From Segatella copri (GTDB lineage Bacteria > Bacteroidota > Bacteroidia > Bacteroidales > Bacteroidaceae), in contig NZ_CP137557.1 in assembly GCF_019249655.2 (NCBI RefSeq), positions 3,257,001 to 3,321,000 on the forward strand: 64,000 bases of DNA. The letters run 5' to 3'. The translations under genes were made by a program, and so were the position numbers. Positions 16,980 to 25,187 of the stretch are shown here, one piece after another (positions within the stretch are counted from its first letter, which is position 1; every line of letters begins with the position of its first letter). Below the pieces are notes generated by a model. It worked only from the letters and a program-made list of their open reading frames with translations. It was not told the DNA's origin and searched no databases.

Positions 16980-18740
16980 ATGATTTATCAAAGAATTAGC
17001 AAAATGTTATTACTCGGCTTGCTTGTTTTGCCTTTGGCATCATGCTCCGATGATAACAATGTGGTAAACAATGACAAGTTAAATGGTGACTCTCAGTTTG
17101 GTAAGGCTAACGATGTTTTTGAGGCATCAGAATGGTATCCAGGTGGCGAACTTGGAACTGACGAAGGTATGAGTTATTCGGCAGAAACACCAGCTACCAC
17201 CAACCAGGGACTGTCAAACAGTTTCAACAAAGGTGAGGATTTCTTCGAGCACCTTTACACCATCACAGAGGCTCCACGTAAGGGTCTTGGCCCAGCTTGG
17301 GTTCGCAGCAGCTGTATCCACTGCCATCCTAACTATGGTCATGGAAAGTTCCAGAACCAGTATCAGGCAGACCAGTTTGGCAACGGCTATCTGCTCGTAA
17401 TTTATCACCCTACAGCAGGTACTACCGCTGACGGAAAGCCTTACGCAGCAAACAGCTACATATCTGAGGTTACAGGTATGCCACAGACCAAGGCTATGAC
17501 TCCATTCTCTGCTCCTGTCGACGAGAAGCAAATGAACATTCAGTGGAATGAGGTTACAGCCATGCCTAGCGGTTTGGCTATGAAGTTCCCTAAGGATGGC
17601 GAGACTTTTGCTTTGCAGTATCCAGAGGTTACTATCCCTCAGTCTGCATTCAATACCAATCCTAAGCCAAACAACTATGAAGTACGTTTGGAATCAACCA
17701 TCGGTATCTATGGTACAGGCTTGCTTGATGCCATCGACCAGGATGATATGAAGAAGGTTTATCAGGATGAGGCGAAATACGGGGTAGAGCTGAACCCTGC
17801 CATGTGGGACAAGACTGCTAACGATTGGGCTTCAACTGCCTGGTACAAGTTGGCAGATGGAACCAAGATGGTGAAGAAGTTTACCTATGCCATGACCCGT
17901 GCTTCCCTGCAGGATGGTCCAGGTGCTAACGCCATCTGGAACATTACCAACGTAACACGTTCCGATCGTCATTACCTCTATACCACTCCAGCCTGGGCAA
18001 AGTATCAGAGCGAAGACCCAGAAGTAATCAGTTATATCAAGAAGCATGGTGCTGACGAATCTTCTGTACTCCACCCATACTATGCAGATGGAACTGACGA
18101 ACGTATCAAGGAGAGAGTAAACGAGATTCTGAGCTGTAACAATGCAGCCAAGTCAGCTACTTTCGAGAAGTACCTCCTCAAGGGAGCACCTTACAATGGC
18201 GAGGAAGAGATGAGCGACAAGGATTACTATGACTTCATGGTTTGGCACCGTGGTCTGGCTGTTCCTGCTGCCCGTAACCTCGACAACGCACAGGTTCAGG
18301 AAGGTAAGAAGCTCTTCACTCAGTGGGGTTGCGCTACTTGCCACAAGCCATCATGGAAGACTGGTGCTGACAACTATTGGGTAGATAATGCTATCAAGGC
18401 TTACGCCAAGAGCATCGGTAAGGATCCTAATACCATGTTGCCAAAGTATCCAGGCCAGACTATTTATCCATACACCGACTTGGTACAGCACCGTCTGTTC
18501 ATGGCAAACGACATCCGCACAGGATGGTGCCGCACTACTCCACTCTGGGGACGTGGTTTGTCAAGCATGCTGACTGGTCGCAGCGACCGTTTGCACGACT
18601 GCCGTGCCCGCAACGTAGTAGAGGCTATCATGTGGCACTGCTATGATCAACGCAGCGATGCATACAAATCAGCACTCAACTTCTACAATGCAACCAAGGA
18701 AGAGCGTGATGCTGTAGTGGCATTCATCAATGCAATCTAA
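16980..18740 (+). CDS. Di-heme oxidoreductase (DHOR/DUF1111 family) lipoprotein
   Basis: The 586-residue exported lipoprotein (lipobox LASC, Cys22) has two c-type heme motifs, CIHCH (about residue 111) and CATCH (about 460), and the conserved C-terminal block WCRTTPLWGRGLS and HDCRARNVVEAIMWH. This matches the thiol-oxidoreductase/di-heme oxidoreductase family related to MauG-like peroxidases. Both hemes need covalent attachment, and the cytochrome c assembly gene ccsBA follows immediately. DHOR and imelysin genes are also paired in iron-regulated loci of proteobacteria (from memory), which supports a joint metal-redox role. The reaction is unknown. A terminator follows at 18769-18809. Confidence 0.9.
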   Translation: MIYQRISKMLLLGLLVLPLASCSDDNNVVNNDKLNGDSQFGKANDVFEASEWYPGGELGTDEGMSYSAETPATTNQGLSNSFNKGEDFFEHLYTITEAPRKGLGPAWVRSSCIHCHPNYGHGKFQNQYQADQFGNGYLLVIYHPTAGTTADGKPYAANSYISEVTGMPQTKAMTPFSAPVDEKQMNIQWNEVTAMPSGLAMKFPKDGETFALQYPEVTIPQSAFNTNPKPNNYEVRLESTIGIYGTGLLDAIDQDDMKKVYQDEAKYGVELNPAMWDKTANDWASTAWYKLADGTKMVKKFTYAMTRASLQDGPGANAIWNITNVTRSDRHYLYTTPAWAKYQSEDPEVISYIKKHGADESSVLHPYYADGTDERIKERVNEILSCNNAAKSATFEKYLLKGAPYNGEEEMSDKDYYDFMVWHRGLAVPAARNLDNAQVQEGKKLFTQWGCATCHKPSWKTGADNYWVDNAIKAYAKSIGKDPNTMLPKYPGQTIYPYTDLVQHRLFMANDIRTGWCRTTPLWGRGLSSMLTGRSDRLHDCRARNVVEAIMWHCYDQRSDAYKSALNFYNATKEERDAVVAFINAI

Positions 18741-18768
18741 GCCTTTACAAGAAGAAACAAAAATAAGA

Positions 18769-18809
18769 AAAGCTGCCAGGCTATCAAAAGCATTTGGCAG
18801 CTTTTTTTA
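18769..18809 (+). terminator. Terminator of the porin/imelysin/di-heme operon
   Basis: Ten-bp stem (18769-18778 with 18795-18804, core AGCTGCCA) followed by an uninterrupted T-run. Confidence 0.85.
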
Positions 18810-18838
18810 TCAGAACCTCTAAATATACGTATAAAATC

Positions 18839-18869
18839 TTGCTCGTCTCCGAATAATATCGTAATTTTG
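18839..18869 (+). promoter_or_regulatory. Promoter of ccsBA
   Basis: TTG at 18839-18841, spacer 20 nt, TAATTTTG at 18862-18869. This shows ccsBA has its own transcript although it adjoins the di-heme operon. Confidence 0.7.
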
Positions 18870-18901
18870 CAGCGGAAATTCTATCAAGATTCCAACTAAG
18901 T

Positions 18902-21166
18902 ATGGTTAAAAAGATTATATTCATTCTTTACATCCTTGTGCTCGTATGCATGGCAGCCGCCACCATCGTGGAGAAAAGCCAGGGCACGGATTATGCCCAT
19001 GCCCACTACTATGGAGCATGGTGGTTCATTCTAATCTGGGCAGTACTCGCTGCCCTCGGTGCTTTCTACATCATCAAAAGAAAAGTGAAGTGCGCTTCTA
19101 CGCTGGCACTCCATCTCTCCTTCATCATCATCCTTGCCGGGGCATTGCTCACACATATATCGGCTAAACGGGGCATGATTCATCTGCGCATCGGTCAGCC
19201 TACAGATACTTATATGGCTCAGGATGAAGAGCAGGGTATGAAGGAAGAGAAACTCCCTTTCTCGCTCTGCCTAAAGAAGTTTGAAGCGAAGATGCATGAT
19301 GGTACCAACGCTGTGGCTGACTATTCTTCAAAATTCACCGTAACGGATGGGGATGATAAGAGCGAAGGCGAAGTTTCGATGAACAACATCTATTCCCACC
19401 GTTCCTACCGCCTCTATCAGTCGTCTTACGATGAAGACGGCAAGGGAAGCGTACTCGCTATCAATGCCGATCCATACGGCATACCAGTCACCTATACTGG
19501 CTATGCGCTGCTCTTCATCTCCCTCGTATGGATGCTCTTCGACCCTAAGGGCGGTTATCGCAAACTACTGAAGAGTCCTTTGCTCAAGAAGGGAGCCTTG
19601 ATGACAGCACTCATCCTCAGCATGGGCAATATACAGACACTGCATGCAGAATCTGCAACAGGCAATCTCCAAAATGCTGTATTGCCAAAGGAAACTGCAG
19701 AGAAGTTTGGCGAGCTTCATATTCTCTACAACGACCGCATCTGTCCGGTACAGACCTTTGCCCTGGATTTCTGCAAGAAAATATATGGAGCCAGGAGCTA
19801 TCAGGGATTGACTGCAGAACAGGTACTCTCTGGTTGGGTGTTCTATGGAAATACTTGGGCAAACGAGCCTTTCATCAAGATCAAGAGCGGAGAAATGAAA
19901 ACAGCGATGAATCTGCCTGACTATGCTTCGCTCAATACTTTCTTCAATCGTGAGATGGGTGGCTATACCATCGGACAGTATGTTCAGGAATACTACAATG
20001 GTCAGCAGGACAAGTTCCATCAGCAAGCCGCCGATATCGATGGCAAGATACAGATCATCATGGAATTGCGTGAAGGTGTTTCATTGAAGGTTCTTCCTTA
20101 CACCTTCACCAAGAACGTGAAAGCTACCAAGAATCATCCTTTCATCAAGGCGGGTACTACCACGTGGTTTTCACCAGTGGATAAGTTGCCGCAAGCCGTA
20201 GAGCAGCAGCATGCGCTCTATATCAGGAATGTATTCTCTCTGCTGAATGGTGATGTAAAGGCAGGCAATACGAGCCGAGTAAACGAGTTCTTCGTCAAGA
20301 TGAAGAAATATCAGGAGGTTAGTAGCGGTAATTCGCTGCCAACAGCTACACAGTATAAGGCAGAACGCATCAATAATGCCTTTCCTTTTGCCACCATTCT
20401 CTTCATGGCAAACCTCACATTGGGCTTCATTGCCCTCTTCTACACCATCTATCGCATGACGAAGAAGAGAGAAATCAAGGCATTGAACATCGCTTTGCCT
20501 ATCCTGCTTGGCGTATCCTTCCTTGCCTTAACCTTCGGATTGGCATTGAGATGGATTATCAGCGGCAACATACCTATGTCTAACGGATATGAAAGTATGT
20601 TGACTGTAGCCTGGTTCGTGATGCTTATCAGTATTCTGATGCAGTTGCGCATCCGCATCGTCATGGTATTCGGCTTTCTGATTTCAGGATTCTTCCTTCT
20701 GGTAAGCCATATCAACCAGATGGATCCTGCTATCGGACAGATGATGCCGGTATTGAACAGTCCGTTACTCAGCATCCATGTCAGCATCATCATGATGAGC
20801 TACGCCCTCCTATCGCTCACCTTTATCTGTGGCATCATGGGTATCTGCCTTCGCTCTCATGGCGAAGAGCTTCAGGCACTGAGCCGCATCTTCCTATACC
20901 CTGCCCTCACCACGATGGGATTCGGCATCTTCATCGGAGCCATCTGGGCTAACGTGAGCTGGGGTAATTACTGGAGTTGGGATAGCAAGGAGACGTGGGC
21001 GCTCATCACCTTTATGATTTATGCAGTAGTAGTGCATACGCTGAGTCTACCGGTTTTCCGCAAGCCGCTGGTGTATCACATCTACATTACCCTAGCCTTC
21101 CTGAGTATCGCCATGACCTACTTCGGTGTGAACTATTTCCTCACGGGCATGCACTCTTATGCATAG
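18902..21166 (+). CDS. ccsBA: Fused cytochrome c synthetase CcsBA (ResB-ResC)
   Basis: The 754-residue inner-membrane protein joins a ResB/CcsB-like N-terminal part (membrane spans near residues 5-25, 40-80 and 190-240, with a large periplasmic segment to about 490) to a CcsA/ResC C-terminal part of about seven spans. The latter carries the heme-handling WWD motif WGNYWSWDSKETWALI. It exports heme and attaches it to CxxCH apocytochromes (system II). The neighbouring di-heme lipoprotein is the obvious local client; NrfA-type nitrite reductase elsewhere in the genome is another. It has a separate promoter and ends 296 nt before hcp. Confidence 0.93.
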   Translation: MVKKIIFILYILVLVCMAAATIVEKSQGTDYAHAHYYGAWWFILIWAVLAALGAFYIIKRKVKCASTLALHLSFIIILAGALLTHISAKRGMIHLRIGQPTDTYMAQDEEQGMKEEKLPFSLCLKKFEAKMHDGTNAVADYSSKFTVTDGDDKSEGEVSMNNIYSHRSYRLYQSSYDEDGKGSVLAINADPYGIPVTYTGYALLFISLVWMLFDPKGGYRKLLKSPLLKKGALMTALILSMGNIQTLHAESATGNLQNAVLPKETAEKFGELHILYNDRICPVQTFALDFCKKIYGARSYQGLTAEQVLSGWVFYGNTWANEPFIKIKSGEMKTAMNLPDYASLNTFFNREMGGYTIGQYVQEYYNGQQDKFHQQAADIDGKIQIIMELREGVSLKVLPYTFTKNVKATKNHPFIKAGTTTWFSPVDKLPQAVEQQHALYIRNVFSLLNGDVKAGNTSRVNEFFVKMKKYQEVSSGNSLPTATQYKAERINNAFPFATILFMANLTLGFIALFYTIYRMTKKREIKALNIALPILLGVSFLALTFGLALRWIISGNIPMSNGYESMLTVAWFVMLISILMQLRIRIVMVFGFLISGFFLLVSHINQMDPAIGQMMPVLNSPLLSIHVSIIMMSYALLSLTFICGIMGICLRSHGEELQALSRIFLYPALTTMGFGIFIGAIWANVSWGNYWSWDSKETWALITFMIYAVVVHTLSLPVFRKPLVYHIYITLAFLSIAMTYFGVNYFLTGMHSYA

Positions 21167-21181
21167 CCCATCAGAAGACAG

Positions 21182-21245
21182 AATATATTTAGTCTTAAGG
21201 CAAAATTTATTTTCCCTTAAGGCTAATTTTATTTTCCCTTAAGGA
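21182..21245 (+). repeat. Three-copy 22-nt direct repeat downstream of ccsBA
   Basis: Two adjacent 22-nt units (21202-21223 and 21224-21245) share nearly all of ATTTTATTTTCCCTTAAGG, preceded by a degraded third (21182-21201). Each unit ends in CTTAAGG, containing the palindrome CTTAAG. It starts 15 nt after the stop codon of ccsBA. Together with the hcp promoter this accounts for the 296-bp gap; no gene is seen there. Confidence 0.65.
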
Positions 21246-21338
21246 TAAATATATGATGGTGTTGACATCTATCTAATCATCATGCACTTCAAGAAGGGAG
21301 AAATCCATTCCCCCACACTCTTTTTATGTTTTTTTAAT

Positions 21339-21390
21339 ATCCTACGGTCACAATTGTTACCGTAGGATTATTTTTTAAGCCGTAATTTTG
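21339..21390 (+). promoter_or_regulatory. hcp promoter with a Crp/Fnr-type palindromic operator
   Basis: A 30-bp palindrome at 21339-21368 pairs at 14 of 15 positions; its core is GGTCACAATTGTTACC. A -7 box TAATTTTG lies at 21383-21390 with no -33 TTG at the right distance. With transcription starting about 21395, the palindrome is centred near -41.5, the class II position at which Crp/Fnr activators contact RNA polymerase. HcpR-type regulators control hcp in several anaerobes, and an HcpR-like gene lies 1.3 kb downstream of hcp. The palindrome followed by TATTTTTT also looks like a terminator, but its position favours an operator. Confidence 0.65.
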
Positions 21391-21462
21391 CAGCCGGAAA
21401 CCAGGAATGGCAGATTGCCGCCTGGAAGGAAACATTAAAATAACTCATTAATTTATAGCAAT

Positions 21463-23106
21463 ATGACAGAAAACAAGATGTTCTGTTTCCAGTGTCAGGA
21501 AACAGCTAAGGGTACAGGCTGTACCATCAAGGGTGTTTGCGGTAAGGAGGCTACAACTTCCAAGTGGCAGGATCTGCTGCTCAGCGTGGTTCGTGGCATA
21601 GGAACCATACAGCATAGCATAGGCAAAGAGCCGACACCAGAGGTAACCCGTTTCCTCACGGATGCACTCTTCACCACCATTACCAACGCCAACTTCAACG
21701 ACCAGGATATCCTGCAAAAGGTAGATATGGGCATCGTACTGAAGAAACAGCTGCTGCAAAAGGCGGCAAGCATGAATATCCACCTACCTGCCTATCAGGA
21801 GGTAACCTGGGGTGGCGAGAAGACAGACTATGAGGCAGAGGGCGCCCGTGAATCCGTGCTCCGCCACGAGAATGCAGATATCCGCTCGCTCAAGGAACTC
21901 ACCATGCTCGGTCTGAAGGGTATGGCAGCATACTACGAGCACGCAGCCCATCTGGGAGAAGAGAACAGCGAGATTATCAGCTTCATCTGCCGTGCTCTCG
22001 CCACCATCAGCAACCCTGATGCTGATATGAACACGCTGCTGGGCATGGTGCTCGAAACAGGAAAGTACGGCGTGGATGTGATGGCACTCCTCGACAAGGC
22101 CAACACCCAGGCATACGGTAATCCGGAACTCACCAGAGTGAACATCGGCACAGGCAGCAATCCGGGCATCCTCATCTCCGGTCACGACCTGAAGGATATC
22201 GAAGATCTCCTCATCCAGACCGAAGGCACGGGCATCGACGTCTATACCCATGGCGAGATGCTTCCTGCCCACTACTATCCGCAGCTCAAGAAGTACAAGC
22301 ATCTGGTGGGCAACTACGGCAATGCGTGGTGGAAACAGAAGGAGGAATTCGAGAGCTTCAACGGTCCTGTTGTCTTCACCACCAACTGCATCGTTCCGCC
22401 ATCGCCATCGGCAGGCTACAGGAACCGCGTCTTCACCACCAACTCTACCGGTTTCCCTGGCTGGAAGCATATCCAGGCGGGTGCCGACGGCCACAAGGAC
22501 TTCTCCGAGGTGATTGCGCTTGCCAAGACCTGCCAGCCACCTAGGGAGATAGAGACAGGCGAGATCATCGGCGGTTTTGCGCATGCCCAGGTCTTTGCCC
22601 TGGCAGACAAGATAGTAGAGGCTGTGAAGAGCGGAGCCATCCGCAAGTTTGTGGTGATGAGTGGCTGCGATGGCAGAATGAAGAGCCGCAACTACTACGA
22701 GGAGTTTGCCAAGGCGCTGCCTCAGGATGTAGTGATACTCACCAGCGGCTGTGCTAAGTTCAAGTACAACAAGCTCAATCTGGGCGACATCAACGGCATT
22801 CCCCGTGTGCTGGATGCAGGTCAGTGCAACGACTCCTATTCCTGGGCGGTTGTGGCATTGAAGCTGAAGGAGATCTTTGGAGCCAGCGACATCAACGAAC
22901 TTCCTATCTTCTTCAATATTGCCTGGTACGAGCAGAAGGCTGTCATCGTACTTCTTGCCCTGCTGCATCTGGGCGTAAAGAACATCCATCTGGGTCCTAC
23001 GCTCCCAGCCTTCTGTTCACCAGCCGTACTGAAGGTACTGGTAGATACCTTTGGCATAGCCGGAAACGGAACGGTAGAAGAGGACATCAAAAAATATATA
23101 GGATAA
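21463..23106 (+). CDS. hcp: Hybrid-cluster protein (hydroxylamine reductase / NO reductase)
   Basis: The 547-residue cytoplasmic protein has the N-terminal four-cysteine Fe-S motif ([20 protein letters not shown]) and the hybrid-cluster ligands downstream ([60 protein letters not shown]). Hcp reduces NO and hydroxylamine and protects anaerobes from nitrosative stress. Length is typical. It is transcribed alone from a promoter with a Crp/Fnr-type palindrome and ends at a strong bidirectional hairpin. The adjacent Crp/Fnr and hemerythrin-LuxR genes agree with an NO-responsive neighbourhood. Confidence 0.97.
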   Translation: MTENKMFCFQCQETAKGTGCTIKGVCGKEATTSKWQDLLLSVVRGIGTIQHSIGKEPTPEVTRFLTDALFTTITNANFNDQDILQKVDMGIVLKKQLLQKAASMNIHLPAYQEVTWGGEKTDYEAEGARESVLRHENADIRSLKELTMLGLKGMAAYYEHAAHLGEENSEIISFICRALATISNPDADMNTLLGMVLETGKYGVDVMALLDKANTQAYGNPELTRVNIGTGSNPGILISGHDLKDIEDLLIQTEGTGIDVYTHGEMLPAHYYPQLKKYKHLVGNYGNAWWKQKEEFESFNGPVVFTTNCIVPPSPSAGYRNRVFTTNSTGFPGWKHIQAGADGHKDFSEVIALAKTCQPPREIETGEIIGGFAHAQVFALADKIVEAVKSGAIRKFVVMSGCDGRMKSRNYYEEFAKALPQDVVILTSGCAKFKYNKLNLGDINGIPRVLDAGQCNDSYSWAVVALKLKEIFGASDINELPIFFNIAWYEQKAVIVLLALLHLGVKNIHLGPTLPAFCSPAVLKVLVDTFGIAGNGTVEEDIKKYIG

Positions 23107-23174
23107 GAACAGCAGCTACTGAGTTAAGGGAGAATCTGCAGCCGTTAGACAACGTCCATGCCGAGCATACAACA

Positions 23175-23209
23175 ACAAAGGGAGATTTCCTGGCGAAATC
23201 TCCCTTTGT
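23175..23209. terminator. Bidirectional terminator between hcp and the Rpn-type gene
   Basis: Perfect 15-bp arms (23175-23189 and 23195-23209, arm ACAAAGGGAGATTTC) with a 5-nt loop, between two convergent genes. Confidence 0.85.
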
Positions 23210-23225
23210 CTATTGCAAAAAGCAG

Positions 23226-24218
23226 CTATAATTTCTTGATTTCATCTAATGACAACTGGGTTGCTACTGCCACTTGCTCGGCAGACAAGCCCATTGCAAG
23301 AAGACGACGGGCTGTAGCCTTCTTCTCATCTTTGGCTCCTTCGGCACGACCTTCTTCTCGTCCTTCAGCTCGTCCTTCTTCTCGTCCTTCAGCACGTCCT
23401 TCAGCACGACCTTCAGCACGACCTTCTTCTCGACCATCGGCAAGACCTTTCTGCCAGCCATCATCATAACCCGTCTTGATAACGCTGCGCTGATAGCGCA
23501 GATTCTCCATGTGGCGGACATAATCATTCTTTTCCGCTACGGTCAACTTATCTATATCCAGGCATTTGCGGGCATCTGCCAAACCTGGGGCCTGGGCAGC
23601 CTCGCTGATCTCGCCGGTCTTGAGAAACTCGATCCATTCATCCAGATTGTTCACCGCCAGCTTATCAAAGTTGTTCACGCAGAGCAGATAATACTCCGGG
23701 AATATATCTCCGGCTTCGCGATTAGTCTTGCGTCCCTGAGGGATTTCATCACCGAAGAAGAGTTCACTCTGTCGGTTGGAGAGTTTCAGGATATCATTCG
23801 GCTGATGCAGTCCCTGGAACATCGTCTTGCCATGATATACATAATCCTTAGCCTGTCCCAATGTGAAATACACGATATTGATGGAATATACCTTGCGCAC
23901 TTTGTCGTAATCATCGCCCAGACTGATATTGTCTGTGATGACCTTGGAAACTCCATAGAGCATACGGTGGAAATAGGTATGTTCCCGGGTATTCTGTATC
24001 TCGAAGATGATGAATTCTCCCTTCTCATTTTCGGCCAGGATATCCACTCTGTTGAATTTATCATTCTCGGTCTGCTGATTGCTCTCACTATCCAGGAATC
24101 TGTTGATCTTGAATTTCTCGTTCAACAGCGAACACATAAAGCCTTCCAGCACGGCATAGTTTGCCTTGTTACGAAGCAGGCGCTTCATCGCCCAGTCAAA
24201 TCTGATATAATTTGCCAT
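23226..24218 (-). CDS. Rpn-type PD-(D/E)XK nuclease (transposase-like) with EGR repeat tail
   Basis: The 330-residue protein belongs to the Rpn/transposase-31 family of PD-(D/E)XK nucleases. It starts ANYIRFDWAMKRLLRNKANY and has the catalytic region VDILAENEKGEFIIFEIQN (Asp, then Glu-x-Gln). These proteins promote recA-independent recombination or act as abundant solitary nucleases in Bacteroidetes. Residues about 258-294 are EGR/EGRAEGRE repeats encoded by about nine 12-bp units, followed by a helical tail (LSAEQVAVATQLSLDEIKKL). The first in-frame start at 24251 lies on the promoter, so the start at 24218 is chosen. It has no inverted repeats of its own and separates hcp from its likely regulator. 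Confidence 0.85.
   Translation of the reverse strand: MANYIRFDWAMKRLLRNKANYAVLEGFMCSLLNEKFKINRFLDSESNQQTENDKFNRVDILAENEKGEFIIFEIQNTREHTYFHRMLYGVSKVITDNISLGDDYDKVRKVYSINIVYFTLGQAKDYVYHGKTMFQGLHQPNDILKLSNRQSELFFGDEIPQGRKTNREAGDIFPEYYLLCVNNFDKLAVNNLDEWIEFLKTGEISEAAQAPGLADARKCLDIDKLTVAEKNDYVRHMENLRYQRSVIKTGYDDGWQKGLADGREEGRAEGRAEGRAEGREEGRAEGREEGRAEGAKDEKKATARRLLAMGLSAEQVAVATQLSLDEIKKL
23330..23445 (-). repeat. 12-bp tandem repeat encoding the EGR(A/E) tail
   Basis: About nine imperfect 12-bp units (minus strand GAAGGTCGTGCT-like) within the Rpn gene. Being a multiple of three, gain or loss of units would change tail length without a frameshift. Confidence 0.75.
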
Positions 24219-24248
24219 ATTCTTCCTCCATTTATTAATTTTCAGCTG

Positions 24249-24278
24249 CAAAGTTACGACTTTATTTTAAGACACCAA
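24249..24278 (-). promoter_or_regulatory. Promoter of the Rpn-type gene
   Basis: Minus-strand TAACTTTG (24256-24249), with TTG at 24278-24276 and a 19-nt spacer. It overlaps the upstream start codon option at 24251, supporting translation from 24218. Confidence 0.65.
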
Positions 24279-24429
24279 AGTTTTTTCGTATTTTTCTTGC
24301 TTATTACCAGAACTTTAGCTAGTAAGATTCCACTCTTATAGGGCGTGCGGAGATTCTGCCTTCAAGATTCTAAATGGAGCAAACAATATATCGGAGGAAA
24401 ATGCGTTATTGAATATAAAACTTAAATGT

Positions 24430-25098
24430 ATGAAAGAATCAATATTCGTTACCTTGCAGAAATGCACGGTATTTGAGGGATTTACTCCTGAGGAAATCAG
24501 AGAGGCACTGTCGATGGTAAGCTACCGGATGGTGGAGCTTGCTGCCAGGGAAACCTATGTGCTGGCAGGAATGCCCTGCAGATATGCCGACATCATTGTC
24601 GAGGGGGAGATGATAGCCCGCATGTCGGGATTGTCGGGCAAGCAAGCTCAGATAGAGCGGTTGGGCGAATCGATGTTGATAGCCCCTGCCTATATCTTCG
24701 CACAAAATAACGAGATGCCCGTAAGCGTGGAGACAAGCAAGAAGACCACCCTCCTGCGCATGAGGCCTTCGGAACTGAAACTGCTGATAGATACCGACGA
24801 ACGCATACGCTGGAACTTCATCCAGCACCTGTCAAGGATAGATATCTTCCTTTCGCAGAAAATGCGCATGCTCTCCCTTTTCTCCGTCAAGGAGAAGGTG
24901 GCGCAATACCTCATCAAGATGGCTACCGAACAGCAGAGCAGAACCATCCGACTGGATGTCAGCCGCCAGGAAATGGCGGATATCTTCGGTATCCAGAAGT
25001 TCTCGCTCCTCCGCTGCCTCTCCGAATTCGAGGAGAAGGGTGCCATCAGGATTGAGGGCAAGACCATCACCATACTCAACTCGGATGACATGAAATAA
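24430..25098 (+). CDS. Crp/Fnr-family regulator, HcpR-like
   Basis: The 222-residue protein (229 if started at 24409) has an N-terminal cyclic-nucleotide-binding-like barrel (FEGFTPEEIREALSMVSYRM, IIVEGEMIARMSG) and a C-terminal winged helix (SRQEMADIFGIQKFSLLRCL). There is no Cys cluster as in Fnr, so any ligand would be bound in the barrel; HcpR proteins bind heme and NO. Its closeness to hcp and the palindrome at the hcp promoter support it as the hcp activator, but this is inference. The ATG at 24430 fits the family N-terminus (KESIFVTLQKCTVFEGF) better. No clear promoter is visible in the 150 bp upstream. Confidence 0.8.
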   Translation: MKESIFVTLQKCTVFEGFTPEEIREALSMVSYRMVELAARETYVLAGMPCRYADIIVEGEMIARMSGLSGKQAQIERLGESMLIAPAYIFAQNNEMPVSVETSKKTTLLRMRPSELKLLIDTDERIRWNFIQHLSRIDIFLSQKMRMLSLFSVKEKVAQYLIKMATEQQSRTIRLDVSRQEMADIFGIQKFSLLRCLSEFEEKGAIRIEGKTITILNSDDMK

Positions 25099-25107
25099 GG
25101 AGCAGGA

Positions 25108-25167
25108 ATGAACATTGTAGACTACATCCTGGTTGCTGGGGATAACATATCCCCAGAGCATAAATGA
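25108..25167 (+). CDS. Possible 19-residue small ORF
   Basis: ATG at 25108 preceded by GGAGCAGGA, a fair ribosome-binding site, encodes a 19-residue acidic peptide (MNIVDYILVAGDNISPEHK) directly after the Crp/Fnr gene. Codons 10-17 form an 8-bp stem (25136-25143 with 25149-25156). It could be a leader peptide of the following gene, or chance. Confidence 0.25.
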   Translation: MNIVDYILVAGDNISPEHK

Positions 25168-25187
25168 AATAACTAATAGAATAAAAA

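Noticed and set aside
21339..21368. Terminator of ccsBA
   Set aside because: Although followed by T-rich DNA, it lies 173 nt past the stop codon and exactly at the activator position of the hcp promoter; an operator is the better reading, though both are possible.
23158..23469. Plus-strand Arg/Ser/Pro-rich frame
   Set aside because: Shadow of the EGR repeat region of the Rpn-type gene.
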